From JAADJA01 sp963840975 (GTDB lineage: Bacteria; Bacteroidota; Bacteroidia; Bacteroidales; JAADJA01): a DNA stretch of 64,000 nucleotides. The translations under genes and the position numbers were made by a program. Position 1 is the stretch's first letter. Each line of letters starts with the position of its first letter. This document shows positions 37,197 through 46,109 of this stretch, in pieces. The DNA is taken from positions 141,637 to 205,636 of the forward strand of contig CAWJBC010000016.1 of assembly GCA_963840975.1 (NCBI GenBank), in the 5' to 3' direction. The notes under the pieces were generated by a model. It worked only from the letters and a program-made list of their open reading frames with translations, ran no database searches and had not been told where the DNA came from.

Positions 37197-38492
37197 TTAT
37201 TCTATTACTAAAGCATCTGCTACTATTTCGGCAAGTGTTTTAACCTGGACGCCCAACTTAAATGTAACATTTAACTGTGAAAGTTGATCCACACAATTAT
37301 GGCAGGGAGAAACAACGATTTTTGCCCCGGTATTTCTGATCTGTTCTGCTTTCAGTTCACCAATTTTCAATCGGCGTTCGTTGTACTCACTCATTGCCAG
37401 TTGACCGCCTCCGCCTCCACAGCAGAGGTTGTCAATTCCCTCGGGAGTCATCTCAATAAAATTCTTAACGGTTTTATTCAGAATATAGCGCTGTTCTTTC
37501 CAAATTCCTCCGCTTCTTGCAAGGTTGCATGGATCGTGAAGTGTAACCACATCCGGTATCTTTTCAGGATCAACTTTTATCCTTCCTGTCCTTATGTAAT
37601 CAGCCAAAAGTTCTACAGAGGTGATAACCTCAAACGGATATTCTTTGTGAATATAATTTGGACCTTCCCAACGAAAAGCTCGTGATCCATGTCCGCATTC
37701 GGCAAGGACACAGGTTTTGGCTTCCATGTTCAGCACTTCATCATACAATCTTTTCGCTATTGCGGCAGCCTCATTATGGTTGCCTGAATAGTAGGCATAG
37801 TTGGTAACATCATACATCTGAGTGGAAAGTGTCCAACTTTCCTTTGCCGCCCAAAAAACTTTTGCCATAGCTGAAATTGACAACGGAAAAAACTTGGGTT
37901 CCCTGGGATTAAGGGTATATAAAATATCTTTTTCCATTTCATTCAATGGTATGGTTGCGGAATTATCATTAACCTCAAATTGTAAATCTTCCTCTAACCA
38001 TTTCAAAGTATCAATAAACTCCTGGTTGCTGATCCCCATGTTGTTTCCTGTTTCAAGCGCAGTATTAATTGTTGCTTGAAGAGTTGCCGGAACATAACCC
38101 ATTTGCGAAAGCATTTCCCTTCCTTTTCTCACCACATAGCTAATATCAACCCCAATGGAACAATGCGGGACACAACGACCACACATCGTACATGCCCCGA
38201 AAAGCAGATCAACCATTTCATCAACTGTTTCCTTGTCTAAATTTCTGGCGCCAACAAGTCCCGGAACCAATTTGCCTGTAAGGGTATGGTATCTGCGATA
38301 AATGGATGAAACCAAATCAACTTTGACTGCCGGTATAAATTTAGCCTGCGGATCGGCGAGGTAATAAACACAGCTTTCGGCACACAGACCACAGTGAACG
38401 CAACCGTTTAAATGTGTAAGAAGTTTGCCATCCATTCCGCCGTTCAGAACCTCAAGCCCTTTTTGAATTGTTACTTTGTTTAATTCTTCCAT
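37197..38492 (-). CDS. DsrK/HdrD-like iron-sulfur oxidoreductase subunit
   Basis: A 431-residue protein. Two 4Fe-4S ferredoxin motifs lie at the N-terminus: Cys31, 34, 37, 41 (CVHCGLCAESC) and CTMCGRCVPHC about 70 residues later. The C-terminal half has one CCG domain: HDPCNLARSGG, then LCCGGGGG and SPCHNC, the ligands of the non-cubane cluster that cleaves disulfides in HdrB/HdrD and acts on DsrC in DsrK. It has no membrane helix, so it should sit on the inner face with the DsrM-like subunit. The position after dsrC and dsrM supports the DsrK assignment over GlpC or LutA types. Confidence 0.88.
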   Translation of the reverse strand: MEELNKVTIQKGLEVLNGGMDGKLLTHLNGCVHCGLCAESCVYYLADPQAKFIPAVKVDLVSSIYRRYHTLTGKLVPGLVGARNLDKETVDEMVDLLFGACTMCGRCVPHCSIGVDISYVVRKGREMLSQMGYVPATLQATINTALETGNNMGISNQEFIDTLKWLEEDLQFEVNDNSATIPLNEMEKDILYTLNPREPKFFPLSISAMAKVFWAAKESWTLSTQMYDVTNYAYYSGNHNEAAAIAKRLYDEVLNMEAKTCVLAECGHGSRAFRWEGPNYIHKEYPFEVITSVELLADYIRTGRIKVDPEKIPDVVTLHDPCNLARSGGIWKEQRYILNKTVKNFIEMTPEGIDNLCCGGGGGQLAMSEYNERRLKIGELKAEQIRNTGAKIVVSPCHNCVDQLSQLNVTFKLGVQVKTLAEIVADALVIE

Positions 38493-38504
38493 TTAATTAT
38501 CAGG

Positions 38505-39119
38505 TTATTTTGGAGGCCACACTCCACGCCATCCATAGAAAAAACCGAGGTGATAACGGGCGGCAAAAAAATAAAGGGTATGCTTCAGCTTCCCAAGTGG
38601 AAGGTAAAGAAGAAAAATACTGACCAAAATAAAATATGCCGGAAAAAGCCTGACATTGAGTAAAACAAATGCGGTCATCAGTTGGACCAATGTCACCAGG
38701 AGGTTTGAAATATAATCGTCAGGGTTGGATAAGGCACGTAATTCTTTTTTTATCAATCTTTTGATTAGAATAGCCATGCCGCTTGATCCGGCAATAATAA
38801 GAAATCCGGCTATCACCCACCTGACCATTCCAAAAGGTTCAACCTTGAAAAGGAAAAGAATAAATAAAAACAGGGATAAAAAAGTTCCCAGATGATATAA
38901 AATTCCGGCACTATAGGTAGGTAAATTCAAAAAAGCCGATTCTTTCTTTCCCGGACTCATGGCTCCTGTAAAGGCATAACGGATGCCGGCTGAGGTGTCA
39001 CCCATCTGTTTTGAATAGTCCTTTGGCTTACCCAGCTTAATCAACCTGAAAGAGTGGTATCCAAGGCTACCAAGACAAACCAGCAGTGAAAAAACTGCCA
39101 AAACCAAATAAACATTCAT
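38505..39119 (-). CDS. DsrM-like membrane cytochrome b subunit
   Basis: A 204-residue protein with five predicted transmembrane helices. Histidines that could ligate b-type heme are in LGYHSFRL (helix 1), ILYHLGTF (helix 2) and KLKHTLYFFAARYHLG near the C-terminus, as in NarI/DsrM-type subunits. It should exchange electrons between the menaquinone pool and the adjacent DsrK-like protein. It lies between dsrC (12 bp) and the DsrK-like gene (12 bp). It is shorter than typical DsrM and could be described as a nitrate reductase gamma-like subunit. Confidence 0.8.
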   Translation of the reverse strand: MNVYLVLAVFSLLVCLGSLGYHSFRLIKLGKPKDYSKQMGDTSAGIRYAFTGAMSPGKKESAFLNLPTYSAGILYHLGTFLSLFLFILFLFKVEPFGMVRWVIAGFLIIAGSSGMAILIKRLIKKELRALSNPDDYISNLLVTLVQLMTAFVLLNVRLFPAYFILVSIFLLYLPLGKLKHTLYFFAARYHLGFFYGWRGVWPPK

Positions 39120-39131
39120 TCGAAATTATTT

Positions 39132-39458
39132 TTAAACACAGCCATCAGGTTTGGGTAATCCGGCTACGCGACAGGCGCCACGTGCAGGGCCTAATGGAAA
39201 AAGTTCGTAAATTTCCCTAAGCCGTAAACCCGTTTCCTGGCAAATTACCCGGATCATGGGTGCCATCCCTTTTTCTTCAAAATTACGCCGGATGATATTA
39301 ACCACCGCCCAGTGTTTATCGTTCATGCTTTCGATACCATCATATTTGGCAAACAGTCGGGCAACCTCAGTATTCCATATTCCCGGATCGGATAGGAAAC
39401 CATCTCCATCCACTTCAAAAACACGGCTTTCAATTTCAATTGTTGGCATATTTTTCAA
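39132..39458 (-). CDS. dsrC: DsrC sulfur-carrier protein with both redox cysteines
   Basis: A 108-residue protein of the TusE/DsrC/DsvC family. The C-terminal arm ends LGPARGACRVAGLPKPDGCV, with Cys107 penultimate and Cys96 eleven positions before, exactly the spacing of true DsrC. TusE keeps only the last Cys, so this is DsrC type. The helical core has HWAVVNIIRRNFEEKG and IYELFPLG. DsrC carries sulfur as a trisulfide or persulfide and is re-reduced by DsrMK. It is followed by dsrM- and dsrK-like genes with short gaps; no dsrAB is present in the window. Confidence 0.95.
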   Translation of the reverse strand: MKNMPTIEIESRVFEVDGDGFLSDPGIWNTEVARLFAKYDGIESMNDKHWAVVNIIRRNFEEKGMAPMIRVICQETGLRLREIYELFPLGPARGACRVAGLPKPDGCV

Positions 39459-39466
39459 TTAATTTG

Positions 39467-39718
39467 TTAATTCAGATTATCCTGATCAAACTTGTCAATT
39501 ATTTCATCAGGGGTAAGTTCTGTATCGGGTAAAACAAAATCGGGACAAAAATTCAATTTGTTTTTAACGATCAATCGCTTACAGCTTTCCCATTTCTTTG
39601 TGTCTGAATGGCAATAGGTTTGAATAAAACTTTTGCGTTGTTCTGCATCAATTGTAAAATCTGGTACAATGACCAACCTGCAAACTTCAATATTCGGACA
39701 ATAATCGGGAACCTGCAT
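39467..39718 (-). CDS. Small Cys-rich protein at the head of the DsrC operon
   Basis: An 83-residue soluble protein I do not recognise. It has five cysteines: CPNIEVC near the start (Cys7, Cys13), then YC, ESC and FC. The acidic C-terminus reads PDFVLPDTELTPDEIIDKFD. The Cys count would suit a 4Fe-4S or zinc site, or thiol exchange. It ends 8 bp before dsrC on the same strand, so it is almost certainly co-expressed; a role as electron or sulfur donor in the relay is a guess. Confidence 0.65.
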   Translation of the reverse strand: MQVPDYCPNIEVCRLVIVPDFTIDAEQRKSFIQTYCHSDTKKWESCKRLIVKNKLNFCPDFVLPDTELTPDEIIDKFDQDNLN

Positions 39719-40233
39719 ATTTCATTTTAAAAAGTGGCGAAAGTTATTAAAAAATATCTTTGATAAACTACGAATGGCTGTAATAAAAGTTTTTATTTTT
39801 TGAGATCATAAACTAAATAGTGATCACATTGCCTTGTTTACGAGGTTAAAGGAGACCTTTTATTGGAGAAATATAATTGAATTCCTGTACCTGATAAAAC
39901 GGTTGTCAATCTCATATTTGCAGGAATAAGAATCTTTTACGTGGTGTGGGGGAAATACTGGAATAATGGGAATAAGAGCTACGGTTTAAGCAATCTGTGG
40001 GAGGTATATATTTTAAATTTAAAACCAAAACCCCGTATTTCTTCTACCCGTCAGGCTCCCGACGGATTCACTTTATACCTTTATACCTTTATACCTTTAT
40101 ACCCTTATACCCCTTTCATTACTATTGTGCAGAAAATTTCTTTATTTATTTAAACGGATTAGTTACAAATCCCAAATCCATTTCACCTGAAACTTTAACC
40201 GAAAATTGATGTTGTATTAAAAAATTCATTCTT
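39719..40233. repeat. Intergenic region with an 8-base tandem repeat
   Basis: A 515 bp gap between the DsrC operon and the DCC gene, which diverge. It contains four perfect copies of CTTTATAC plus one imperfect copy at 40071-40110, which may vary in number between strains. It should also carry the operon promoter on the minus strand, but I found no convincing one. No RNA gene or ORF worth reporting. Confidence 0.6.
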
Positions 40234-40623
40234 TTGTCAGATAATGTTATCCTTTTCGATGGAGTTTGTAACCTGTGTCATTGGTCAGTCAGGTTTATAA
40301 TGAGGCACGATCATAAGCAGCAGTTCAGGTTTGTCGCCTTGCAATCTGCAGAGGCTAAGGAACTTTTGAATTCAGCAGGAATTAATCAGGCGGATATGGA
40401 TTCCGTGATCTATATCGAGAACGGTCAGGCATTTTTAAAGTCGGAAGCATTTTTCAGGATAGCAAAGAAAATGGGTGGCTTTTATACCCTGTTGCTAATT
40501 TTCAGGCTGCTTCCAAAAAGATTAGTGGATAAAATTTACAGACTGGTCGCAATGAACCGTTATAAATGGTTTGGGAAAAAGGATCATTGTAGTTTTCCCA
40601 TCTCAGAACAAAGTGGAAATTGA
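40234..40623 (+). CDS. DCC-family thiol-disulfide oxidoreductase-like protein (DUF393)
   Basis: A 129-residue protein. FDGVCNLCHWSVRFIMRHD contains the GVCNLC motif (D-x-x-C-x-x-C) that names the family, followed by RFVALQSAEAKELL, ALKSEAF-like KSEAFFRIAKKMGG and RLPKRLVDKIYRLVAMNRYKWFGK. The start is TTG at 40234; a stop at 40207 in the same frame leaves no ATG alternative. The family is thioredoxin-like with unknown partners. It is divergent from the DsrC operon. Confidence 0.9.
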   Translation: MSDNVILFDGVCNLCHWSVRFIMRHDHKQQFRFVALQSAEAKELLNSAGINQADMDSVIYIENGQAFLKSEAFFRIAKKMGGFYTLLLIFRLLPKRLVDKIYRLVAMNRYKWFGKKDHCSFPISEQSGN

Positions 40624-40719
40624 TAAAATGATTTACTGTTTACCGAACAGTCAGATTATTTCAATGCATCCAAAAAAACTGAACACGGATAAATAAGATA
40701 AAAAATAGACGGATAAGTA

Positions 40720-42093
40720 TCAATTCGGAACCTGACACTGTTTGTTCTGATTATTCAGCCAGATGTCATTTTTATCCGGGTTATTGATCTGTCCGTTCAG
40801 GTTATAATCTCCACCAAGGTAACCTCTTGTACCAACAAAAATGGACCAGAAATTATTTTTGTCTTCAGAATTAACAATTTTATCTGCATTGCCATCGCCG
40901 CCTGCCATGCCCCACAAACCCGGATCGCCCGGATCGAGAACGGCAAATCCGTTTATTGAGCCGAAAATCTTATTTACAGCATTTGAAAAATTATAAGTAT
41001 AAATTCCGTTAGTTTTGACAAGGGCATTAGCTGACATAACTCCAAGATGATTACGATGCCAGATCACCACAAAAAGATTTTGATTAATTGTCAGCGGAGC
41101 CGTTAGCCTTCCTGATCCATCGGTTCCAACTACTGATCCATTGTTCAGCAGGAATCCGGCTTTTCTGGCAATGGTCGTTGCCCCAGTTGCTGTAACGGCT
41201 GATGCAGCATCCCTCAATTCAACCAGAACCCAGTCAACAATTTGATTGTTTGGAATTGAAGAAACACTTTCTGTCCCGGGATACAACCATGGAGAACCTG
41301 AATAAGGTTGTGTTAGCGGTAAATCATCAGGATTTAAACCTGTATTCATAAGATTATTGCCAGCAAAAGGTCCTTCAAGAAATACAGTAAGGTCAAGTTC
41401 GGGCTCGTTATAAATCAGTTCAATATCGTCAAAGTATGCAATACTTCCCACATGTGCAGAGGTCCCGGCAGCGCTGACCACAAACAAAATGTATTGTGGA
41501 GTGGTACTATTGAAATAATTAAACGGGGCTGAAAACCTTGTCCAGACTGTAACCGTGTTGGGAATGTCTATTTGCGCCAATGATATCCAATTGGTCTGAG
41601 CAGCATCCGGAATTTTTGCAGAACCGGTGTGTAACAATGCTTTTACCTGAGCAACATCTCCTCCTACGGTTGTATATTTTGCCCAGATAACAACACTATC
41701 GGGTTTTAAAGTAAAGGGTGTCCGCCACTGATCATTGCCTGTATCAGTGAAAGCCCACCCGGTTCCGGAAAGTTCTGCATGTACCCTTCCATTGGTTACC
41801 AAGCCGGATGCGACAGTTGTTAACACAGCTGCATTAAAAAGTTTTACTGAATAAGTACCTGAATGGGCATCTGTGCTTTTGTCCCAAATATAGGGAGCCA
41901 AACCATTAATGATGCCTCCTCCGTCAGATGTTTTAATAGAACTCCAGTCAACCGGCTCCTGAGTCGTAAGGCCAGAAATCGTTTCCCAATTTTCAAATCC
42001 TGCATTTTCGGGTTGCTGCTGGCTGAATGCTGTAGTTATTATTAGGGAAAGGAATGTCGCAATTATAGTTTTAATAGTAGTATTCGTTTTCAT
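40720..42093 (-). CDS. Secreted PCMD-like protein with dockerin-like C-terminal module
   Basis: A 457-residue protein with a signal peptide (ending FSQQQPEN). Residues ~25-225 form a jelly-roll domain (NAGFENW, PVDWSSIKTSDGG, YSVKLFN, FDDIELIY) of the putative carbohydrate-metabolism (PCMD) type. The rest is the same ~220-residue module found in the cytochrome-like protein at 31786-33627, with GDGNADKIVNSEDKNNFW and GDYNLNGQINNPDKNDIW calcium loops and a QCQVPN end. No type A sorting domain. The next gene has the same N-terminal domain but a T9SS type A tail. Confidence 0.82.
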   Translation of the reverse strand: MKTNTTIKTIIATFLSLIITTAFSQQQPENAGFENWETISGLTTQEPVDWSSIKTSDGGGIINGLAPYIWDKSTDAHSGTYSVKLFNAAVLTTVASGLVTNGRVHAELSGTGWAFTDTGNDQWRTPFTLKPDSVVIWAKYTTVGGDVAQVKALLHTGSAKIPDAAQTNWISLAQIDIPNTVTVWTRFSAPFNYFNSTTPQYILFVVSAAGTSAHVGSIAYFDDIELIYNEPELDLTVFLEGPFAGNNLMNTGLNPDDLPLTQPYSGSPWLYPGTESVSSIPNNQIVDWVLVELRDAASAVTATGATTIARKAGFLLNNGSVVGTDGSGRLTAPLTINQNLFVVIWHRNHLGVMSANALVKTNGIYTYNFSNAVNKIFGSINGFAVLDPGDPGLWGMAGGDGNADKIVNSEDKNNFWSIFVGTRGYLGGDYNLNGQINNPDKNDIWLNNQNKQCQVPN

Positions 42094-42147
42094 AGGGGGA
42101 ATTTGTATTATTTAATTGAATAAAAAAAACATGTAATTAGTATTGAA

Positions 42148-43098
42148 TTATCTTTTGACTATTTTTTGAGAAAAATTAAATGATGAGCTTTTGATCCGGC
42201 AAATATAAATTCCGGAATGTAAATCAACCGGAATTCTGTTTGTCAATTCAGGATTGAAATTTTGTAAAAACAAGACCTTTCCTGACAAATCCATTATTTC
42301 CACAACCGAAGATTCGTATCGGAACTCTGAATTCAATTGAATGACCAATTCGTCGCCTGATATATGAACATCAAAATCCTCATTCGGAATGTTCTTAAGG
42401 GAGGTATTGTAATAAATTAATTCAAAATCATCAAGATAAAGAATGCTGAAAGGAAGAGCATTTGCAGCATCTCCAGCATAAATGGCAAATAAAATATACT
42501 CGGGTGTGTTATTGTTCAGGTAAACAAAGGGAACTGAAAGACGGGTCCATTCATCAATCTGCCCTGAAATATCCATATTTGCTACAGCAATCCAGTTCGT
42601 AAAAGTTGAATCGGCGATTTTTGCTGTGTCGCTGTGCAATATCGCCACAACGTGAGCAACGTCATTTTCAGTTGGAAAATATTTAGCCCAAACGGTCAGG
42701 CTATCCGGCTTATCTGCGAAAGGTGTATTGAATTCAGGAAGAGAATCAATTGTATAAACATAAGCATCGGTAGGAGGTAAAGTGGCATGAACCCTTCCAT
42801 TGGTCATTGTTCCGGGAGCTACAAAAATCAGGATTGTATCATTTCTCAGTTTAACAGAATAATCTCCGGAATGAGAATCTGTACTACGTTCCATTGTCAC
42901 CGGAATTACGGAATTGATAAAATCACCTCCATCTGAAGTTTTTAACGAATTCCAGTTAACAGGTTCCAGCGTATCGGGTCCAAAACCAAATTCTTCCCAT
43001 AATTCAAATCCCGGATTTTCCGGTTGCTGTTGCCCCTTTGCCTGATAAACTAATGATATCGCAAAAACGAAGATGATAAAAACTAAATACTTTTTCAT
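42148..43098 (-). CDS. Secreted PCMD-like protein with T9SS type A sorting domain
   Basis: A 316-residue protein from ATG 43098 (MKKYLVFIIFVFAISLVYQ), a clean signal peptide; the 13-residue upstream extension is not signal-like. The jelly-roll domain (NPGFELWEEF, PVNWNSLKTSDGGDF, YSVKLRND, YLDDFELIY) is closely similar to that of its neighbour 40720-42093. The last ~75 residues are a T9SS CTD (VHISGDELVIQL, VEIMDLSGKVLF, IYICRIKSSSFNFSQKIVKR). The two genes look like tandem duplicates that differ in their sorting tails. Confidence 0.85.
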   Translation of the reverse strand: MKKYLVFIIFVFAISLVYQAKGQQQPENPGFELWEEFGFGPDTLEPVNWNSLKTSDGGDFINSVIPVTMERSTDSHSGDYSVKLRNDTILIFVAPGTMTNGRVHATLPPTDAYVYTIDSLPEFNTPFADKPDSLTVWAKYFPTENDVAHVVAILHSDTAKIADSTFTNWIAVANMDISGQIDEWTRLSVPFVYLNNNTPEYILFAIYAGDAANALPFSILYLDDFELIYYNTSLKNIPNEDFDVHISGDELVIQLNSEFRYESSVVEIMDLSGKVLFLQNFNPELTNRIPVDLHSGIYICRIKSSSFNFSQKIVKR

Positions 43099-43285
43099 TT
43101 TATTAAATTTTGACCTAAAAATTTCTAACCGCGACAAAAATATTAAAATTCTTATTGGTAATTGCCCTCTTGAATACTTTCAATTAATTAAAAAGTATCA
43201 ACAGACCAAAAGTAATTACAGATCATTCATTCTCAATTTTGCTTCATGGAAATATAACCCAGAGAAGAAGAAAATGTTCATCCAT

Positions 43286-45061
43286 TTATTCGTCTGAAAA
43301 CTCTTTCAGCAGCTTTCTGTATGTCGAAAAAACGTTGGCTCTGGAAACAAAACCAAGGTATTTACCATCTTTGATCACAGGAAGGTTGTAGTTATCTGTT
43401 TCGCTGAATTTTTTTGCAACATCTTCCATGGATTCGTCAGGGTTTACCAAAGGATCGGGCATATACATCAAATCCCTGATAAACGTTTTTTCATATAAGT
43501 CACGCTCAAAAACGATATTTCTTATTTCGTTGATAAAGATCACTCCATAGAAATTGTTTTCCTCATCCACTACAGGAAATACGTTTCGCTGCGAATTGGG
43601 GACAACTTTTACAAAATCTCCTAATGTAGCATTGAGGTGAATGGTTTGAAAGTTGGTTTCGAGCAGATTTTTCACCTTCATCAGCGAAAGCATGGCCTTG
43701 TCCTTGTCATGGGTGAATAACTCGCCCCGTTGTGCAAGCCTTTTTGCGTATAGTGAATGAGGCTCAAAATAATTGATGGTAAGATAAGAAATGGTAGCTG
43801 TTATGATAAGTGGAGTAAGAAGTTCATAACCTCCGGTGATTTCAGCGATGAGGAAAATCCCGGTCAACGGGGCATGCATAACTCCCGACATCATTCCTGC
43901 CATGCCTACAAGGGCAAAGTTACTTTCTGAAACCTGCAAAAAGGAGAACTGATTCATTACCTTTGCGACGAATAAACCTGCTATTCCACCCATGAAGAGA
44001 GATGGCGCGAAGATGCCTCCGATACCTCCGCTCCCGGTTGTCACGGCGGTGGCAATGGCTTTAAAAATCAGGATGGAAAAAATGATAACCAGCAAAAACC
44101 ATGGCTTATCCTTCAGGCTAAAAAACAATCCCTCGTTGATGAGTTCATTGCTGTTTCCCTTCAGAACCTCCTGAAGAATGGGATAACCTTCACCAAAAAG
44201 CGAAGGGAAAACAAAAATAAAAATCCCAAGTATTATCCCGCCGGATAGAATTTTTTTGTAGTCGCTTTCAATTTTTTTAAACCGTCCTTCGATGAAGACG
44301 GTGACTCTGGTAAAATACACAGAAATCAATCCGGTGAAAACACCTAAAATAATAAACAATGGTATTTGGCTCAGAACAAAAGGATCGGTAAGATGAAACA
44401 AGAAAAGAACACTTTTGCCGCTTAGAAAAAAAGCAACCGTTGCACCGGTAACAGCAGATATCAACAGCGGGATCAGGGCGGTAAGCGTCAGGTCTATCAT
44501 CAATACTTCAATGGCGAAGATAACGGCGGCAATAGGTGATTTGAAGATACCGGCGATAGCTCCGGCAGCGCCACAACCAATCAGTACGATTAATGTCTTA
44601 TGGTTCAACCGGAACCATCTGCCCAGATTGGAGCCAATGGCGGAACCCGTGAGAACAATTGGCGCCTCCAATCCAACCGATCCACCGAAGGCAACAGTAA
44701 GTGTGCTTCCCACCATCGAAGAATAGGTATTGTGCCCATCCAGAACACCTTTCCTTTTTGAAATTGCATAGAGAATGCGGCTTACCCCGTGGCTGATGTC
44801 TTTTTTCAGGATAAACTTAACATAAACCACTGTCAGTACTATTCCAACCAGAGGCAGAGCAAGGTATAGAAAATTTTCCCTTTCGAATTGGAAACCACGG
44901 GATATCAGATAAAAGGTAAAATGAACCGTATTTTTTAGGATAACCGCTGCCAGCCCACTCACGATGCCAATAACAAAACTGAGTATCAGAACAAACTGGC
45001 TGTTGGTAATATACTTGCTTTTCCAGGTTGAAAAACGAAAAATAAATCGTGGGATCTTCAT
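43286..45061 (-). CDS. ClC-family chloride channel/antiporter with CBS domains
   Basis: A 591-residue protein. The ClC membrane part shows GSVGLEAPIV (G-x-E-G/A-P region), GCGAAGAIAGIFKSPIAAVIFAIE and GSGGIGGIFAPSLFMGG selectivity segments. A C-terminal pair of CBS domains follows (FPVVDEENNFYGVIFINEI and NLPVIKDGKYLGFVSRANVF). It transports chloride or related anions, possibly proton-coupled. The extracellular gating Glu position is in GSVGLEAP, which contains the Glu. It stands alone on the minus strand. Confidence 0.95.
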   Translation of the reverse strand: MKIPRFIFRFSTWKSKYITNSQFVLILSFVIGIVSGLAAVILKNTVHFTFYLISRGFQFERENFLYLALPLVGIVLTVVYVKFILKKDISHGVSRILYAISKRKGVLDGHNTYSSMVGSTLTVAFGGSVGLEAPIVLTGSAIGSNLGRWFRLNHKTLIVLIGCGAAGAIAGIFKSPIAAVIFAIEVLMIDLTLTALIPLLISAVTGATVAFFLSGKSVLFLFHLTDPFVLSQIPLFIILGVFTGLISVYFTRVTVFIEGRFKKIESDYKKILSGGIILGIFIFVFPSLFGEGYPILQEVLKGNSNELINEGLFFSLKDKPWFLLVIIFSILIFKAIATAVTTGSGGIGGIFAPSLFMGGIAGLFVAKVMNQFSFLQVSESNFALVGMAGMMSGVMHAPLTGIFLIAEITGGYELLTPLIITATISYLTINYFEPHSLYAKRLAQRGELFTHDKDKAMLSLMKVKNLLETNFQTIHLNATLGDFVKVVPNSQRNVFPVVDEENNFYGVIFINEIRNIVFERDLYEKTFIRDLMYMPDPLVNPDESMEDVAKKFSETDNYNLPVIKDGKYLGFVSRANVFSTYRKLLKEFSDE

Positions 45062-45282
45062 CTGTTTTTAAAAAACATTCAGTTACAAATGTAATCGAAT
45101 GTTTTTAAATTTTAACCCCGGCTTCAAAATGTTCAAGCAAATTGAAAATGAATGGAATATATGAACTATTAAGATTTGTCGCAAATTCAAAAATGAATTT
45201 CTCCTTAATTACAATAGTATTACATGTCAATTATTATTTTTTTAACCTGTTAGAATTTTTATTTTAGCCAAAATTTCAGTTG

Positions 45283-46050
45283 ATGAAAAAAATCATAACA
45301 TACAATGTCAACGGTATCAGGGCTGCGGTGCAGAAGGGATTTACCGAATGGTTAAAATTGGCTAACCCCGATGTGATCTGCATTCAGGAAACCAAGGCGC
45401 AACCCGACCAAATCCCTGTTTCACAATTTTTGGAATTAGGCTATCGGTCATATATATTTTCAGCTCAAAAAAAAGGTTATAGCGGCGTAGCCATTTTGTC
45501 CAAAACCGAACCCGATTACGTGGAGTATGGAATGGGGATTGAAAAGTACGACTTCGAAGGAAGGATGATTAGAGCTGATTTTGGAGATATTTCAGTGATG
45601 AGCGTTTATCATCCTTCAGGTTCAAGCGGTGAAGAACGGCAGGCATTCAAGATGAAATGGCTGGAGGATTTTCAAAGATATATCGGACAGTTAAAGGAAA
45701 AAAAACCAAATCTGATTCTTTCGGGCGATTATAATATCTGCCACAAACCCATTGATATTCACGATCCCATTCGCAATGCCACCAGTTCAGGCTTTTTACC
45801 GGAAGAACGGGAATGGATGACAGGCTTTATTGATACCGGTTTTATTGATACCTTCCGTTACTTTAACCGGCAACCGCATCAATACACATGGTGGAGCTTT
45901 CGGATGAATGCAAGATCAAGAAATCTCGGCTGGCGTATTGATTACAACATGGTAACAGAATCCCTCGAAAAGAAACTTAAAAGAGCAATGATACTGCCAC
46001 AGGCAAAACATTCGGACCATTGCCCGGTGGTGCTGGAAATAGAGGTTTAA
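45283..46050 (+). CDS. xth: Exodeoxyribonuclease III
   Basis: A 255-residue protein from ATG 45283. The endonuclease/exonuclease/phosphatase fold is clear: YNVNGIRAAVQKG, CIQETKAQPDQIP (catalytic Glu), GYSGVAILSK, LSGDYNICHKPID, YTWWSFRMNAR and HSDHCPVVLEI (catalytic Asp-His). It processes abasic sites in base-excision repair. It stands alone, in the same direction as the radical SAM gene but 209 bp apart. Confidence 0.97.
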   Translation: MKKIITYNVNGIRAAVQKGFTEWLKLANPDVICIQETKAQPDQIPVSQFLELGYRSYIFSAQKKGYSGVAILSKTEPDYVEYGMGIEKYDFEGRMIRADFGDISVMSVYHPSGSSGEERQAFKMKWLEDFQRYIGQLKEKKPNLILSGDYNICHKPIDIHDPIRNATSSGFLPEEREWMTGFIDTGFIDTFRYFNRQPHQYTWWSFRMNARSRNLGWRIDYNMVTESLEKKLKRAMILPQAKHSDHCPVVLEIEV

Positions 46051-46109
46051 ATTGATCAATAAACCTATCAGTTCTTTTCCAACCTGATAAATCTTATCCC
46101 CAACTTCCA

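Noticed and set aside
37197..39458. Dissimilatory sulfite reductase operon (dsrAB) expected next to dsrC
   Set aside because: No dsrA or dsrB gene exists in the window, so complete sulfite reduction cannot be claimed.
40071..40110. Possible CRISPR-like repeat
   Set aside because: Units are 8 bases, directly adjacent with no spacers, and no cas genes are present.
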